NCBI GenBank assembly: GCA_964606325.1
Contig: CAZSGE010000006.1
Coordinates: forward strand, 1 to 64,000
Origin: Berkiella sp964606325
GTDB taxonomy: Bacteria; Pseudomonadota; Gammaproteobacteria; Berkiellales; Berkiellaceae
DNA length: 64,000 nucleotides
Direction of reading: 5' to 3'
The notes below the pieces were generated by a model. It was not told where the DNA came from. It did not search any database and saw only the letters and a program-made list of their open reading frames with translations. Positions 1 to 9,936 of the stretch are shown one piece after another; within the stretch, counting starts at the first letter, position 1, and every line of letters begins with the position of its first letter. The position numbers were made by a program, and so were the translations under genes.

Positions 1-1524
1 GTGCATAATGGGATTATTGAATATCTTGATGTATTACGTCGACTATTACTGGACTTGGGCTACCAGTTTACCTCCGATACAGACAGTGAAGTCGCCGCGC
101 ATTTGATTCATTATCATTACCAATTGGTGCCGGATTTTCTAAAAGCGGTTCAAACATCAGCTGATCAGATGTCCGGGGCGTTTGCGTTGGGCGTTGTTCA
201 CCGGAAACATCCCAATGAGTTGGTTGCGATTCGTAAAGGCAGTCCTTTGGTCATTGGTTTAGGCACGGATGAGCAATTCATTGCTTCAGATCCTTTGGCG
301 CTCCGTTCTTTTGCTGACCGCGTGGTTTTTCTAGAAGAAGGTGACAGCGTACATTTGACGTCATCCAGTATGGCTATTTTTGATGATAAACAACAGTCTG
401 TTCAGCGCACGAATGAACCTTTGAATGCAGATAGTTTTGTAGCCAGCAAAGAACCTTATCGGCATTTTATGCTGAAAGAGATTTTTGAACAAACCGTCGT
501 CATGGGGGATACATTAGCAGGTCGGCTGTCGAGTTTAGAGGTGTTACGGGCAAGTTTTGGTGATAAGACACTGGCTTTGTTTGACCGAGTGAAACAGGTT
601 CATATTGTTGCGTGCGGTACCAGTTATCATGCAGGCTTAATTGCCAAATTTTGGTTTGAATCACTGGCAGGATTGGCAACTCAGGTTGAAATTGCAAGCG
701 AATATCGTTATCGAGATGTGGTTGTAAGCCCAGAGACTTTATTTATCACTCTGTCCCAGTCGGGTGAAACCGCAGATACTTTAGCCGCGCTATCAAAGGC
801 TAAAACAGCGGGATATATAGGTACATACACCATTTGTAATGTCGCCAGCTCTACGTTGGTACGCGAATCAGATGGCGTCTTTTTAACTCGAGCTGGAGTA
901 GAAATTGGTGTGGCATCGACCAAGGCATTTACCACCCAACTTGCTGCATTGTTGATGATTGCTACCGTCTTATGTCCGGATAAACGAGCACACGACGTAT
1001 TTGCAGAATTGCAGCGTCTACCCGCGGCGTGTGAACGCGCTTTACGTTTGAACCCAGACATTGAACGTTTATCGCATCAATTTGTGAACAAAACGAATGC
1101 GTTATTTCTAGGCCGAGGTGTCCAGTTTCCTGTGGCCTTAGAGGGCGCTTTAAAATTAAAAGAAGTCTCTTATATTCATGCAGAGGCGTACCCTGCTGGT
1201 GAATTAAAACATGGGCCACTTGCTTTGGTCGATAAAAACATGCCGGTTGTGGTCGTGGCGCCGAATGATGAATTATTGGATAAATTGAAATCTAATTTAC
1301 ACGAAGTCAGTGCACGAGGCGGGCAATTGTTTGTGTTTGTTGACGATCAGCAAGCGTGGACAGAAACGCATGCAACGTTTATCCGTGTACCGTCTGGCGG
1401 CATTTGGATTGCGCCCATTATTTATACGATTCCGTTGCAACTATTGGCCTATCATGTGGCCGTTGGTAAAGGGACAGATGTCGATCAACCTCGGAATTTG
1501 GCTAAGTCAGTGACTGTGGAATAA
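1..1524 (+). CDS. glmS: Glutamine--fructose-6-phosphate aminotransferase, 5' end outside window
   Basis: GlmS makes glucosamine-6-phosphate from fructose-6-phosphate and glutamine, the entry step to UDP-GlcNAc for peptidoglycan and lipopolysaccharide. The visible 507 codons begin inside the glutaminase domain at VHNGIIEY, which lies near residue 97 in E. coli GlmS, so about 100 residues including catalytic Cys1 lie upstream of the window. The GTG at position 1 is therefore an internal Val, not a start. Both sugar-isomerase (SIS) domains are present, with the hallmarks CGTSYHAG, SQSGETADT and ASTKAFTTQ. The C-terminus keeps the family signature ending DVDQPRNLAKSVTVE. The protein is cytosolic. 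Identity is certain; only the start is missing. Confidence 0.98.
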   Translation: MHNGIIEYLDVLRRLLLDLGYQFTSDTDSEVAAHLIHYHYQLVPDFLKAVQTSADQMSGAFALGVVHRKHPNELVAIRKGSPLVIGLGTDEQFIASDPLALRSFADRVVFLEEGDSVHLTSSSMAIFDDKQQSVQRTNEPLNADSFVASKEPYRHFMLKEIFEQTVVMGDTLAGRLSSLEVLRASFGDKTLALFDRVKQVHIVACGTSYHAGLIAKFWFESLAGLATQVEIASEYRYRDVVVSPETLFITLSQSGETADTLAALSKAKTAGYIGTYTICNVASSTLVRESDGVFLTRAGVEIGVASTKAFTTQLAALLMIATVLCPDKRAHDVFAELQRLPAACERALRLNPDIERLSHQFVNKTNALFLGRGVQFPVALEGALKLKEVSYIHAEAYPAGELKHGPLALVDKNMPVVVVAPNDELLDKLKSNLHEVSARGGQLFVFVDDQQAWTETHATFIRVPSGGIWIAPIIYTIPLQLLAYHVAVGKGTDVDQPRNLAKSVTVE

Positions 1525-1589
1525 TCGGGGTCTATCTAGAGTAGTAAAGCTGCTATGAGTAGCCTCAATAATAGGAGTAGTAGGAAAGT

Positions 1590-3890
1590 ATGAATGCAGA
1601 TGTCCTCCAAGTTGCATCGATGATTGGAACAGAATTGAATATCAATCCAGCCCGGATTACAGCAGCGATCCATCTTATGGACGAAGGTGCGACGGTTCCT
1701 TTTATTGCCCGCTATCGGAAAGAAGTGACGCAACACCTAAACGATACGGAATTACGAAAAATTGCGGATCGCTTAAATTATATCCGAGAATTGGCGGAAC
1801 GCCGTGCCGCTGTATTGAGTAGTATTCGCGAACAAAATCTCTTAAGCGATGGGTTAGAAGCAGCCATTTTAGCTGCCGAAACTAAAACTCGCCTGGAGGA
1901 TTTGTATTTACCGTATCGACCAAAGCGACGCACGAAAGCGCATCAAGCTAAAGAAGCAGGTCTAGAGCCTTTGGCGAATGCATTATTGGCAGATCATGCA
2001 CTTGTGCCCACGACGTATGCAACCCAATTTATCAATCTTGAATTAGGCATTGAGACTGAGGAAATGGCTTTGGAAGGTGCGCGGCAGATTCTGATGGAAC
2101 GTTTTGCTGAAGCGCCCGATTTATTGGCCGAATTGCGTCAATATATCTGGCAAGAGGGAAGCTTGACGGCACAAGAGGGCAAAAAGAAGGGTGACAAAAA
2201 ATTTGCTGATTATGTGAATTTTTCGCAACCTCTTGCCAAAATTCCTTCGCATCGTGCGTTGGCATTATTTCGTGGTCGTAAAGAGCAAGCGTTGGTTTTG
2301 GCGATTACTATCCCTAATGTGCACATCGGTGAACAAAGTATTTGTCGTCATTTTAATTTGATACTCTCGGAAACACCGGCATCTTCGTGGTTGATGGAAA
2401 CAGTACGGCAGACTTGGGTTACCAAATTATGGTCTAAATTGGAATTAGAATTATTGAATCGCTTACGCGAATTCGCGGATGAAGATGCTATCGACGTGTT
2501 CGCTAAAAATTTGCGGGATTTGTTGTTAACCGCACCTGCTGGCGCCAAAGTGATCATGGGATTGGATCCCGGAATCAGAACAGGCACGAAAGTCATCGTA
2601 GTTGATCAAACGGGTAAAGTGCTGGATTATGACACGGTCTTTTTAGTGCAATCTCAAGATGCTTGGCATGCGGCGATTGCGGCACTCGCCAAATTGGCGG
2701 TGAAATACCATGTTGATTTGATCAGCATTGGGAATGGCACTGGATCTCGAGAAACAGAACGGGTCGTGGCTGAGATGATCAAAATGTATCCCGATTTAGC
2801 GTTGACCAAAGTATTGGTGAGTGAGGCAGGCGCCTCAGTATACTCAGCATCACAATTGGCTGCAGATGAATTTCCAGACTTGGATGTGAGTCTACGTGGC
2901 GCTGTATCGATTGCTCGTCGGTTACAAGATCCTTTGGCTGAATTGGTGAAAATAGAACCAAAAGCAATTGGTGTGGGGCAATATCAGCATGATGTGAATC
3001 AAGCGCGGTTGGCGAAATGCCTGGTTGCAGTAGTTGAGGACTGTGTGAATGCAGTTGGGGTGGATATCAATCGGGCCTCAGTGGCGCTCTTATCGTATGT
3101 GTCCGGGTTGAGTGAGGCTTTGGCCAAACAATTGGTGAACTACCGTGATGAGCACGGACCATTTCCTGACCGCGACGCATTGAAAAAAGTTCCGCGGATG
3201 GGTGCTAAGATTTTCCAACAGGCAGCAGGATTTTTACGTGTGAGCCAAGGCTCGAACCCGTTAGACGCCTCTGGTGTTCATCCGGAAGCATACCCAGTCG
3301 TAGAACGAATTGTACAAGATACGGGGCTGGATTTGGCGACCCTGCTAGGAAATACTGATGTCCTTAAAACGTTGTATGAGATGCGGTATGTTGATGAGCA
3401 GGTTGGTTTGGCTACGGTGCAAGATATTTTATTAGAATTAGAAAAGCCTGGTCGTGATCCGCGTGCAAGCTTTACGACTGCCCAATTTAAAGAAGGCGTC
3501 GAATCCTTAAAGGATTTAGAGGCCGGCATGATTTTGGAAGGCATTGTCACTAACGTTGCCAACTTTGGCGCCTTTGTAGATATCGGTGTTCACCAAGATG
3601 GACTGGTGCATATATCGGCACTCTCACATGAATTTGTGAAAGATCCTCGCCAAGTGGTTAAAACTGGGCAAATTGTCAAAGTCAAAGTGTTGGAAGTGGA
3701 TTTAGCACGCAAACGCATTAGCTTAACGATGTGTTTAGAAAAAACACCCGAAAGAAGCGCACCGCGTGAGCAACAACAAAGACACACAGCAAAACCGCAA
3801 GCGTTTAAACAACAACACAAAAACAAACCAGCACCTCAAACTACCGGCGCCATGGGTCTTGCCTTGCTCGAGGCACTCAAAGGTAAATGA
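1590..3890 (+). CDS. tex: Tex family RNA-binding transcription accessory protein
   Basis: Tex is a conserved cytosolic nucleic-acid-binding protein linked to transcription elongation and RNA turnover. The 766-residue length is normal for the family. An N-terminal helical region is followed by a YqgF/RNase H-like fold starting near residue 321 (IMGLDPGIRTGTK), helix-hairpin-helix segments around residues 500-550, and a C-terminal S1 domain at about 647-715 (GIVTNVANFGAFVDIG). The tail is basic and rich in Gln, Lys and Pro. The ATG follows AGGA by a short spacer. The stop overlaps the priA start by 4 nt (ATGA), so the two are translationally coupled. Confidence 0.97.
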   Translation: MNADVLQVASMIGTELNINPARITAAIHLMDEGATVPFIARYRKEVTQHLNDTELRKIADRLNYIRELAERRAAVLSSIREQNLLSDGLEAAILAAETKTRLEDLYLPYRPKRRTKAHQAKEAGLEPLANALLADHALVPTTYATQFINLELGIETEEMALEGARQILMERFAEAPDLLAELRQYIWQEGSLTAQEGKKKGDKKFADYVNFSQPLAKIPSHRALALFRGRKEQALVLAITIPNVHIGEQSICRHFNLILSETPASSWLMETVRQTWVTKLWSKLELELLNRLREFADEDAIDVFAKNLRDLLLTAPAGAKVIMGLDPGIRTGTKVIVVDQTGKVLDYDTVFLVQSQDAWHAAIAALAKLAVKYHVDLISIGNGTGSRETERVVAEMIKMYPDLALTKVLVSEAGASVYSASQLAADEFPDLDVSLRGAVSIARRLQDPLAELVKIEPKAIGVGQYQHDVNQARLAKCLVAVVEDCVNAVGVDINRASVALLSYVSGLSEALAKQLVNYRDEHGPFPDRDALKKVPRMGAKIFQQAAGFLRVSQGSNPLDASGVHPEAYPVVERIVQDTGLDLATLLGNTDVLKTLYEMRYVDEQVGLATVQDILLELEKPGRDPRASFTTAQFKEGVESLKDLEAGMILEGIVTNVANFGAFVDIGVHQDGLVHISALSHEFVKDPRQVVKTGQIVKVKVLEVDLARKRISLTMCLEKTPERSAPREQQQRHTAKPQAFKQQHKNKPAPQTTGAMGLALLEALKGK

Positions 3891-5884
3891 GCAATCTAAG
3901 CGTTATCTATCAAGTGGCACTCGATGTGCCACTTCGACGCTTATTTGATTATTACCCGCCTTTAGATCATAAAACACCTATTCCACGCGGCACACGTGTG
4001 AAAGTTCCATTTGGTAAAAGTGAGCGCATTGGTTTGGTCATGGGGCAAAGTGATACCTCAACACTTGCACCTAACCAATTAAAAGCCATGAATGAAGTCT
4101 GTGACATGGAGCCGCTATTTCCTGAAAACTTATGTGAGTTTATTGAAAGATGCGCCCAGTATTATCATCATCCTATTGGCGAGGTGGCCTTCACTGGCGC
4201 CCCCCAAAACATCCGACTGGGCAAAACCAAAAACGCCAAGCATCTTGCCCCTTTAGAGAGTGTGCCTGAACTTAATTTAACGCTTAACGAAGCGCAACAT
4301 TTTGCATTAGAAGCTATTTTAGCCAACCAAAACAGCTTTGCCCCTTTTTTGCTACAAGGGATCACAGGATCAGGAAAAACCGAAGTTTACTTGCAAGCCG
4401 CTGCGCATATCCTCTCGCAAAACAAACAAGTACTCATTTTAGTACCTGAAATTTCGCTCACACCACAAACACACGCGCGATTTGCTGCGCGCTTTGGTGA
4501 AAACGTTGTGCAGTTTCATTCTAAAATGACCCCCAAAGGCCGATCCGATGTGTGGATGCAAATTCGTTTTGGGCAAAAGCAAATAGTGATTGGTACTCGC
4601 TCTGCGATTTTTTTACCTTTCACTGATTTGGGTTTAATTGTGGTAGACGAAGAGCATGATCCCTCCTTTAAGCAACAAGAAGGATTTCGCTATTCTGCAC
4701 GAGATATGGGTGTATTACGTGCAAGAATGAATCATTGCCCGATCGTGTTAGGCTCTGCGACCCCTTCTTTTGAAACGCTGTTTAATGCGCAAATGGGTAA
4801 ATACCAAACGTTATTGCTACCCATGCGCGCAACCGGCGCACAATTACCTAACACTACTTTGTTGGATGTAAGGCATAACAAATTAGAAGCGGGTCTTTCT
4901 AATGCCTTGCTAAGTCGCATCGATGAGTGTCTTAAAAATGGTAAACAGGTGTTGTTGTTTATTAACCGTCGGGGCTTCTCACCGATTTTCATGTGTTACG
5001 ATTGTGGACATATTGCCCAATGCAAACGCTGTGATTCTCGCTTAACGTATCACCAACAAAAAGAAATTTTAGTCTGTCATCATTGCTTGCATCAACGTAA
5101 AATTCTTACAGAATGTCCGGATTGTAAAGCCAAAGAATTGCATCCGGTGGGACAAGGCACCCAACGACTAGAACAATTTTTACAAGCGTACTTCCCAGAT
5201 ATTCAGATAGCGCGCATTGATAGTGATGTTACGCAAAAAAAGGGCAGCTTAGAAGCTTTCTTGGATAAGGCGCAAAATTTTGAAGCGCAAATTTTGATTG
5301 GTACCCAGATCCTTGCCAAAGGACACCACTTTCCCCATTTAGGATTGGTTGCCATTGTCGATGCTGATGGTGGTTTATTTAGTGTTGATTTTCGCGCTGT
5401 TGAGCGCATGGCACAATTGCTTATTCAAGTCGCGGGGCGCGCAGGCCGTGTGCACGATGCAGGCAATGTGATTATTCAGACTTTTCATCCACAGAACCCG
5501 CTGTTGCAACCTATCTTGCATCAAGATTATACCAAATTAGCAAACACCTTGTTGGCTGAGCGCAAAAAAAACCAGCTTCCCCCCTATTCACATTTTGCCT
5601 TGGTTCGCGCATCGGGCACCAAACCCTTTTTACCTGAGCAGTTGTTAAGCCAAGTACAAGCCTCTTTAGCCCACTTGAGATCTCAAGATGTGCATATTTT
5701 AGGACCCGTCCCTGCACCTATGGCAAAGCGACAAGGACAATTTCGTTATCAATTGCTAATCCAAGCGAATGATAGAAAACCACTTCATCAAGTTTTAAGT
5801 TATTTAACAGCTCTTTTAGAAAATTCTAAAGAAGCCAAAAAAGTGCGTTGGTCTTTGGATGTGGATCCGATTGAAATGTTTTAG
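3887..5884 (+). CDS. priA: Primosomal replication restart helicase PriA
   Basis: PriA is the 3'-to-5' superfamily 2 helicase that recognises stalled forks and reloads the replisome. The order is an N-terminal 3'-DNA-binding domain (about 1-105), a helicase with Walker A GSGKTE near residue 160 and a DEEH box near 254, a zinc-binding insertion with paired cysteines at about 369-410 (CYDCGH, CKRCD, CHHCL, CPDC), the second helicase lobe with QVAGRAGR, and a C-terminal domain. At 665 residues it is shorter than the 732-residue E. coli protein, mostly through small linker losses; all catalytic motifs are present. Its start overlaps the tex stop. Confidence 0.97.
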   Translation: MSNLSVIYQVALDVPLRRLFDYYPPLDHKTPIPRGTRVKVPFGKSERIGLVMGQSDTSTLAPNQLKAMNEVCDMEPLFPENLCEFIERCAQYYHHPIGEVAFTGAPQNIRLGKTKNAKHLAPLESVPELNLTLNEAQHFALEAILANQNSFAPFLLQGITGSGKTEVYLQAAAHILSQNKQVLILVPEISLTPQTHARFAARFGENVVQFHSKMTPKGRSDVWMQIRFGQKQIVIGTRSAIFLPFTDLGLIVVDEEHDPSFKQQEGFRYSARDMGVLRARMNHCPIVLGSATPSFETLFNAQMGKYQTLLLPMRATGAQLPNTTLLDVRHNKLEAGLSNALLSRIDECLKNGKQVLLFINRRGFSPIFMCYDCGHIAQCKRCDSRLTYHQQKEILVCHHCLHQRKILTECPDCKAKELHPVGQGTQRLEQFLQAYFPDIQIARIDSDVTQKKGSLEAFLDKAQNFEAQILIGTQILAKGHHFPHLGLVAIVDADGGLFSVDFRAVERMAQLLIQVAGRAGRVHDAGNVIIQTFHPQNPLLQPILHQDYTKLANTLLAERKKNQLPPYSHFALVRASGTKPFLPEQLLSQVQASLAHLRSQDVHILGPVPAPMAKRQGQFRYQLLIQANDRKPLHQVLSYLTALLENSKEAKKVRWSLDVDPIEMF

Positions 5885-5933
5885 AATATTGATAAGCACC
5901 CCTAAATATTTTTTGTTATCTAACTAATAAATT

Positions 5934-6659
5934 ATGACCAAAGATTACGCAAAAAGACGACGCAATCAGCATCTATCACGCAGAGCAGCGCCTAGTGTAA
6001 AAGAAGGCGCCATTCCAGGCTGGGTGTGGATGAGTGCGGGTTTATTCCTGGGCGTTGGCTTGTCTGGCGTGCTCTATTGGAAACTCCATAAAACGCAAGA
6101 ACCCATTCAGAACACCATTGTCGATATCCATGAAGATACGGCACCTGCCATTGCGCCCAAACCGGTCAAAAAATCTAAACAAGTGGCATCAGCAAACAAC
6201 ATTGAAGTGGCAAAAAGTAGCTCTCGATTTGATTTTTATACCGTATTGCCGAGCATGCACACTAAAGGCCAAACTGCTGATCCTTCATTAGCTTCAACCG
6301 ACACACTGGATATGGCTTTACAAAAAGATCTTAAAACGCCACCGCCACAAACGGCCCTGATAGATGATGAACCCGATATCGGCACTGCGCCCCAAAAAGT
6401 GGCACAGACACCGCCAGTGGGTAATTATTTTATACAAGCCGGATCTTTTAGACGGCTGGAACAAGCAGAAGGCATGAAGGCTGAACTTGCGCTTTCAGGA
6501 TTTGAAGCAAGTATTCAAACTTTCAAGATGCGCGACAGAGAAAACCGTTATCGGGTTATTATTGGTCCTTTCTCCAGCAAAGATCAGGCTCAAAACCAGC
6601 AAATGCATCTAGAACAAGCATTACAACTCCATAGTGTGGTGCTCAAAATCACTGTATAA
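5934..6659 (+). CDS. SPOR-domain cell division protein, FtsN-like
   Basis: A bitopic inner-membrane protein of 241 residues: a short basic cytoplasmic tail, one membrane segment (about 27-46), a long Pro/Lys/Ala/Thr-rich periplasmic linker, and a C-terminal SPOR domain (about 162-241, starting GNYFIQAGSF). SPOR domains bind denuded peptidoglycan at the division septum, and FtsN activates septal synthesis. The position between priA and hslV is where ftsN-type genes sit in many gammaproteobacteria. I call it FtsN-like rather than ftsN because the linker cannot be assigned by eye. Its TAA overlaps the first in-frame ATG of the hslV frame by one base. Confidence 0.85.
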   Translation: MTKDYAKRRRNQHLSRRAAPSVKEGAIPGWVWMSAGLFLGVGLSGVLYWKLHKTQEPIQNTIVDIHEDTAPAIAPKPVKKSKQVASANNIEVAKSSSRFDFYTVLPSMHTKGQTADPSLASTDTLDMALQKDLKTPPPQTALIDDEPDIGTAPQKVAQTPPVGNYFIQAGSFRRLEQAEGMKAELALSGFEASIQTFKMRDRENRYRVIIGPFSSKDQAQNQQMHLEQALQLHSVVLKITV

Positions 6660-6691
6660 TGTCACGTTACTTACATCTTAAGGAGTTCACC

Positions 6692-7234
6692 TTGGATCAA
6701 TTCAGAGGTACGACCATCGTTGTTGTTAGACGCGATGATAAAGTCGCTTTAGGGGGTGATGGCCAAGTTTCATTTGGTAATACCATTCTCAAGGGCAATG
6801 CAAAAAAAGTACGACGCCTATTTAATAATCAAGTGGTTGCAGGCTTTGCCGGTGGTACCGCGGATGCGTTTACTTTGTTTGAACGCTTTGAAGGTAAATT
6901 AGAAATGTATCAGGGCCATTTAGTCAGAGCTGCTGTTGAGCTGGCCAAGGACTGGCGTCAAGATAAAATTCTAAGGCGCTTAGAGGCCATGTTAGCCGTT
7001 GCCGATAAAGAAGCATCTTTAATTATCACCGGCAATGGCGATGTTATTGAACCCGAAAAAGGCATCATTGCCATTGGCTCTGGCGGCCCTTTTGCGCAAT
7101 CAGCAGCAACTGCCTTGCTTGAAAACACGGCCTTAGATGCCTATGCGATTGTTGAACGCTCGCTTAAAATTGCCGCTGAAATCTGCGTTTACACTAATCA
7201 CCATCTAACCATAGAAGAATTAAGTAAATCTTAA
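6692..7234 (+). CDS. hslV: ATP-dependent protease subunit HslV
   Basis: HslV (ClpQ) is the threonine protease core of the cytosolic HslUV proteasome-like complex. I chose the TTG at 6692, preceded by AAGGAG at 6679-6684, which gives a 180-residue protein starting MDQFRGTTIVVVRR. An in-frame ATG at 6659 would add 11 residues but overlaps the SPOR gene and has no ribosome site. Known Legionella HslV begins with nearly the same M-E-Q-F-R-G segment, removed to expose the catalytic Thr of GTTI. The body carries GDGQV, FAGGTADAFTL and the conserved C-terminal YTNHHLTIEEL. It is followed 11 bp later by hslU. Confidence 0.97.
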   Translation: MDQFRGTTIVVVRRDDKVALGGDGQVSFGNTILKGNAKKVRRLFNNQVVAGFAGGTADAFTLFERFEGKLEMYQGHLVRAAVELAKDWRQDKILRRLEAMLAVADKEASLIITGNGDVIEPEKGIIAIGSGGPFAQSAATALLENTALDAYAIVERSLKIAAEICVYTNHHLTIEELSKS

Positions 7235-7245
7235 GAGAGTAGTTA

Positions 7246-8583
7246 ATGAGTACCTCCGTAATGACCCCCCGCGAAATTGTCCATGAACTTGATAAACATA
7301 TTGTGGGACAAGCCAAAGCTAAACGTGCCGTGGCGATTGCACTTCGCAATCGATATCGCCGCATGAAGGTAGATATCAGTTTACGCAACGAGATAACGCC
7401 TAAAAATATTTTAATGATTGGGCCAACTGGCGTTGGTAAAACAGAAATTGCCAGACGCTTGGCCAAATTAGCAAAAGCCCCCTTTATCAAAGTTGAAGCC
7501 ACTAAATTCACAGAAGTTGGCTATGTCGGACGAGATGTTGAATCTATTATTCGCGATCTAGCAGATATTTCATATAAACTCACCCGTGAAGAAGCGCTTG
7601 CTAAAGTAAAAGAGCGCGCTAAAGATGCCACCATAGAACGGATTTTGGATGTACTCATTCCCAAGGCCGGATTCAAATTTGCCCCACCTGAAGAAAGTCT
7701 TCCGCAAGACAGTGCGGCAAGAAGCTCTTTTAGAGAAAAACTTCTCGCAGGCAAACTCGATGAACAAGAAATTGAACTCGAAGTTTCGATGCAACCCATG
7801 GGCGTTGAAATCATGGCGCCTCCTGGCATGGAAGAAATGACCAATCAATTACAAGGCATGTTTCAAAACCTATCAAGCTCTCGCACTAAAACGCGCAAAA
7901 TGCGTATCAAAGAAGCCTTAAAAGTGGTGAGCGAAGAAGAAGCTGGCAAACTCGTTAACGAAGAAGAAATTAAAGCGAAATCGGTTGAGAAACTCGAACA
8001 GCATGGTATTGTCTTTTTAGATGAAATTGACAAAGTAACGCAACGCGGCAGTCAATCAGGACCGGATGTTTCACGAGAAGGTGTGCAACGCGATCTGTTA
8101 CCTTTAGTCGAAGGCTGTACCGTTTCCACCAAATACGGTATGGTCAAAACTGATCATGTGTTGTTTATCGCCAGTGGTGCGTTTCATATGTCAAAGCCTT
8201 CTGATCTGATACCTGAGTTACAAGGTCGCTTACCCATTCGTGTTGAATTAGAAGCGCTCAAAACGGAAGATCTGATGCGCATTTTGACTGAGCCAAGTGC
8301 TTCTTTAACAGAGCAATATAAAGCCTTATTAGCCACCGAAGGTGTCACCATTACTTTTGAACAAGATGGTGTACAACGTATTGCAGAATTGGCGGCACAG
8401 GTAAATGACAAAACCGAAAATATTGGTGCACGGCGTTTACATACGATCATGGAAAGATTGCTTGAAAGTATTTCGTTTGAAGCAAGCGAAAAAGCACAAT
8501 CTTATACCATCGACAAAAACTATGTGAATGAACAATTAGCCAATTTAGTTCAAGATCAAGACTTAAGTCGATTCATTTTATAA
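7246..8583 (+). CDS. hslU: ATP-dependent protease ATPase subunit HslU
   Basis: HslU (ClpY) is the AAA+ unfoldase that feeds substrates into HslV. The 445 residues match the family. Walker A is GPTGVGKT at 59-66 and Walker B is VFLDEID at 256-262, with the intermediate I-domain between them. A pore loop region GYVGRDVES is visible near residue 90. The C-terminus DLSRFIL matches the conserved tail that inserts into HslV pockets. It lies 11 bp after hslV in one operon. No recognisable heat-shock sigma promoter was found in front of the pair, so it is probably transcribed with the upstream genes. Confidence 0.98.
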   Translation: MSTSVMTPREIVHELDKHIVGQAKAKRAVAIALRNRYRRMKVDISLRNEITPKNILMIGPTGVGKTEIARRLAKLAKAPFIKVEATKFTEVGYVGRDVESIIRDLADISYKLTREEALAKVKERAKDATIERILDVLIPKAGFKFAPPEESLPQDSAARSSFREKLLAGKLDEQEIELEVSMQPMGVEIMAPPGMEEMTNQLQGMFQNLSSSRTKTRKMRIKEALKVVSEEEAGKLVNEEEIKAKSVEKLEQHGIVFLDEIDKVTQRGSQSGPDVSREGVQRDLLPLVEGCTVSTKYGMVKTDHVLFIASGAFHMSKPSDLIPELQGRLPIRVELEALKTEDLMRILTEPSASLTEQYKALLATEGVTITFEQDGVQRIAELAAQVNDKTENIGARRLHTIMERLLESISFEASEKAQSYTIDKNYVNEQLANLVQDQDLSRFIL

Positions 8584-8590
8584 GCCATTT

Positions 8591-9334
8591 ATGAACCAAA
8601 AAACAGACTTTGGATATACAACGGTTGATGTAGCGCAAAAACAAAAGCTTGTGGAAAATGTTTTTGACTCTGTCGCCAGCAAATATGACATCATGAATGA
8701 TGCCATGTCCTTGGGCGTTCATCGTCTGTGGAAACGTCATGCCATTGCTTTATTGCAAGTCCGTGAAGGGATGCAAGTCTTAGATTTAGCGGGTGGCACA
8801 GGCGATCTTACCTGTTTAATGGCTCCCCTTGTCACCGAAAGTGGCCACATTACACTTTCTGACATAAACGCCAGCATGCTCCATGAAGGAAAAAATCGTT
8901 TAATCGATAAAGGGATCATTGGTAACATCGATATTGTGCTAGCAAATGCAGAAAGTTTGCCATTTCCAGATAATCACTTTGATAGAATTATTATGGGCTT
9001 TGGCTTGCGCAATGTGACACATAAAGATAAAGCACTACAAAGCATTTATCGCACGCTCAAGCCGGGTGGGCGCATGATTATTTTAGAATTCTCTCACCCA
9101 ACCAATGCCCTATTTTCAAAAATTTATGATGCCTATTCTTTTCACGTGTTACCCAAACTGGGTTCATTAATAGCCAAAGACAGTGCAAGCTATCAATACT
9201 TGGCCGAGTCGATTCGTATGCATCCCAATCAAGAAACCCTCAAAGGCATGATTTTGCAGGCGGGTTTTGATAAATGTGAAATCCACAATCTAACAGGCGG
9301 TGTAGTGGCCATTCACAAAGGGATAAAATATTAA
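8591..9334 (+). CDS. ubiE: Ubiquinone/menaquinone C-methyltransferase UbiE
   Basis: A SAM-dependent class I methyltransferase of 247 residues that performs the C-methylation step of ubiquinone synthesis (and of menaquinone where present). SAM motif I is VLDLAGGTGDLT near residues 64-75, and the family segments GFGLRNVTHKDKAL and LKPGGRMIILEFSHP are intact. It starts 7 bp after hslU. Its TAA overlaps the ubiJ ATG by one base (TAATG). This opens the ubiE-ubiJ-ubiB cluster, a conserved arrangement in gammaproteobacteria. Confidence 0.97.
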   Translation: MNQKTDFGYTTVDVAQKQKLVENVFDSVASKYDIMNDAMSLGVHRLWKRHAIALLQVREGMQVLDLAGGTGDLTCLMAPLVTESGHITLSDINASMLHEGKNRLIDKGIIGNIDIVLANAESLPFPDNHFDRIIMGFGLRNVTHKDKALQSIYRTLKPGGRMIILEFSHPTNALFSKIYDAYSFHVLPKLGSLIAKDSASYQYLAESIRMHPNQETLKGMILQAGFDKCEIHNLTGGVVAIHKGIKY

Positions 9335-9927
9335 TGTTACCTTTATCCATTGCCAATAAATTCATCTTACTTTTTATCAATGTGGTCAAAAAATTAGATG
9401 ACAATTGCTTAAATCCATTAAAGCCTCATACTAACAAAGTGGTTTGTTTTGATATTCAAGGGATCTTGACGCTCAATTTTCTTATCACCGATCTTGGCTT
9501 ATCTTTAGTTGATAAACCAGAGCATGTCGATGCAACCTTTAGCGGCCCTTTGAATGCCTTTATGACAACTCTTTTTACCAAACAACGTACTCAAACCGGG
9601 TTGCACATCAAAGGCGATCTCGAGTGTGCTAAAGCCTTTTATGATTGCGCCCAACAATTAGATATCGACTGGGAAGGCCATTTAGCTAAAGGCGTAGGCG
9701 ATAACATGGCTCATACCCTGGTTGAAGGTATGAAAGAAACCAAGCAGTGGGCAAAAGAAACTTTTAAGGCGCGCACCGAGGATCTGGGGGTCTATTTGCA
9801 AGATGAAAAAGAGTTACTCCCCACCCAAGGTGAGGTAGAAGCCTTTTACAAAGAAGTGGATACACTTCGCCATGATGTAGAGCGCATTGGGGCCAAAATA
9901 TCTCACCTCACAGCAGACAAAAAATAA
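9334..9927 (+). CDS. ubiJ: Ubiquinone biosynthesis accessory factor UbiJ (SCP2 domain)
   Basis: UbiJ is a lipid-binding accessory factor of the soluble ubiquinone-synthesis complex; it has no known catalytic activity. This 197-residue protein has an N-terminal SCP2-like domain (about 1-110, with FDIQGILTLNFLITD and GLHIKGDLECAKAF) and a charged helical C-terminus (about 125-197) typical of UbiJ. Its ATG overlaps the ubiE stop, and ubiB follows 9 bp downstream. Assignment rests on the domain, the length and the invariant position between ubiE and ubiB. Confidence 0.93.
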   Translation: MLPLSIANKFILLFINVVKKLDDNCLNPLKPHTNKVVCFDIQGILTLNFLITDLGLSLVDKPEHVDATFSGPLNAFMTTLFTKQRTQTGLHIKGDLECAKAFYDCAQQLDIDWEGHLAKGVGDNMAHTLVEGMKETKQWAKETFKARTEDLGVYLQDEKELLPTQGEVEAFYKEVDTLRHDVERIGAKISHLTADKK

Positions 9928-9936
9928 GGGATTAGC

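Noticed and set aside
7521..7848. Two open frames antisense to hslU
   Set aside because: Both are shadows of a highly conserved coding region and lack start signals.
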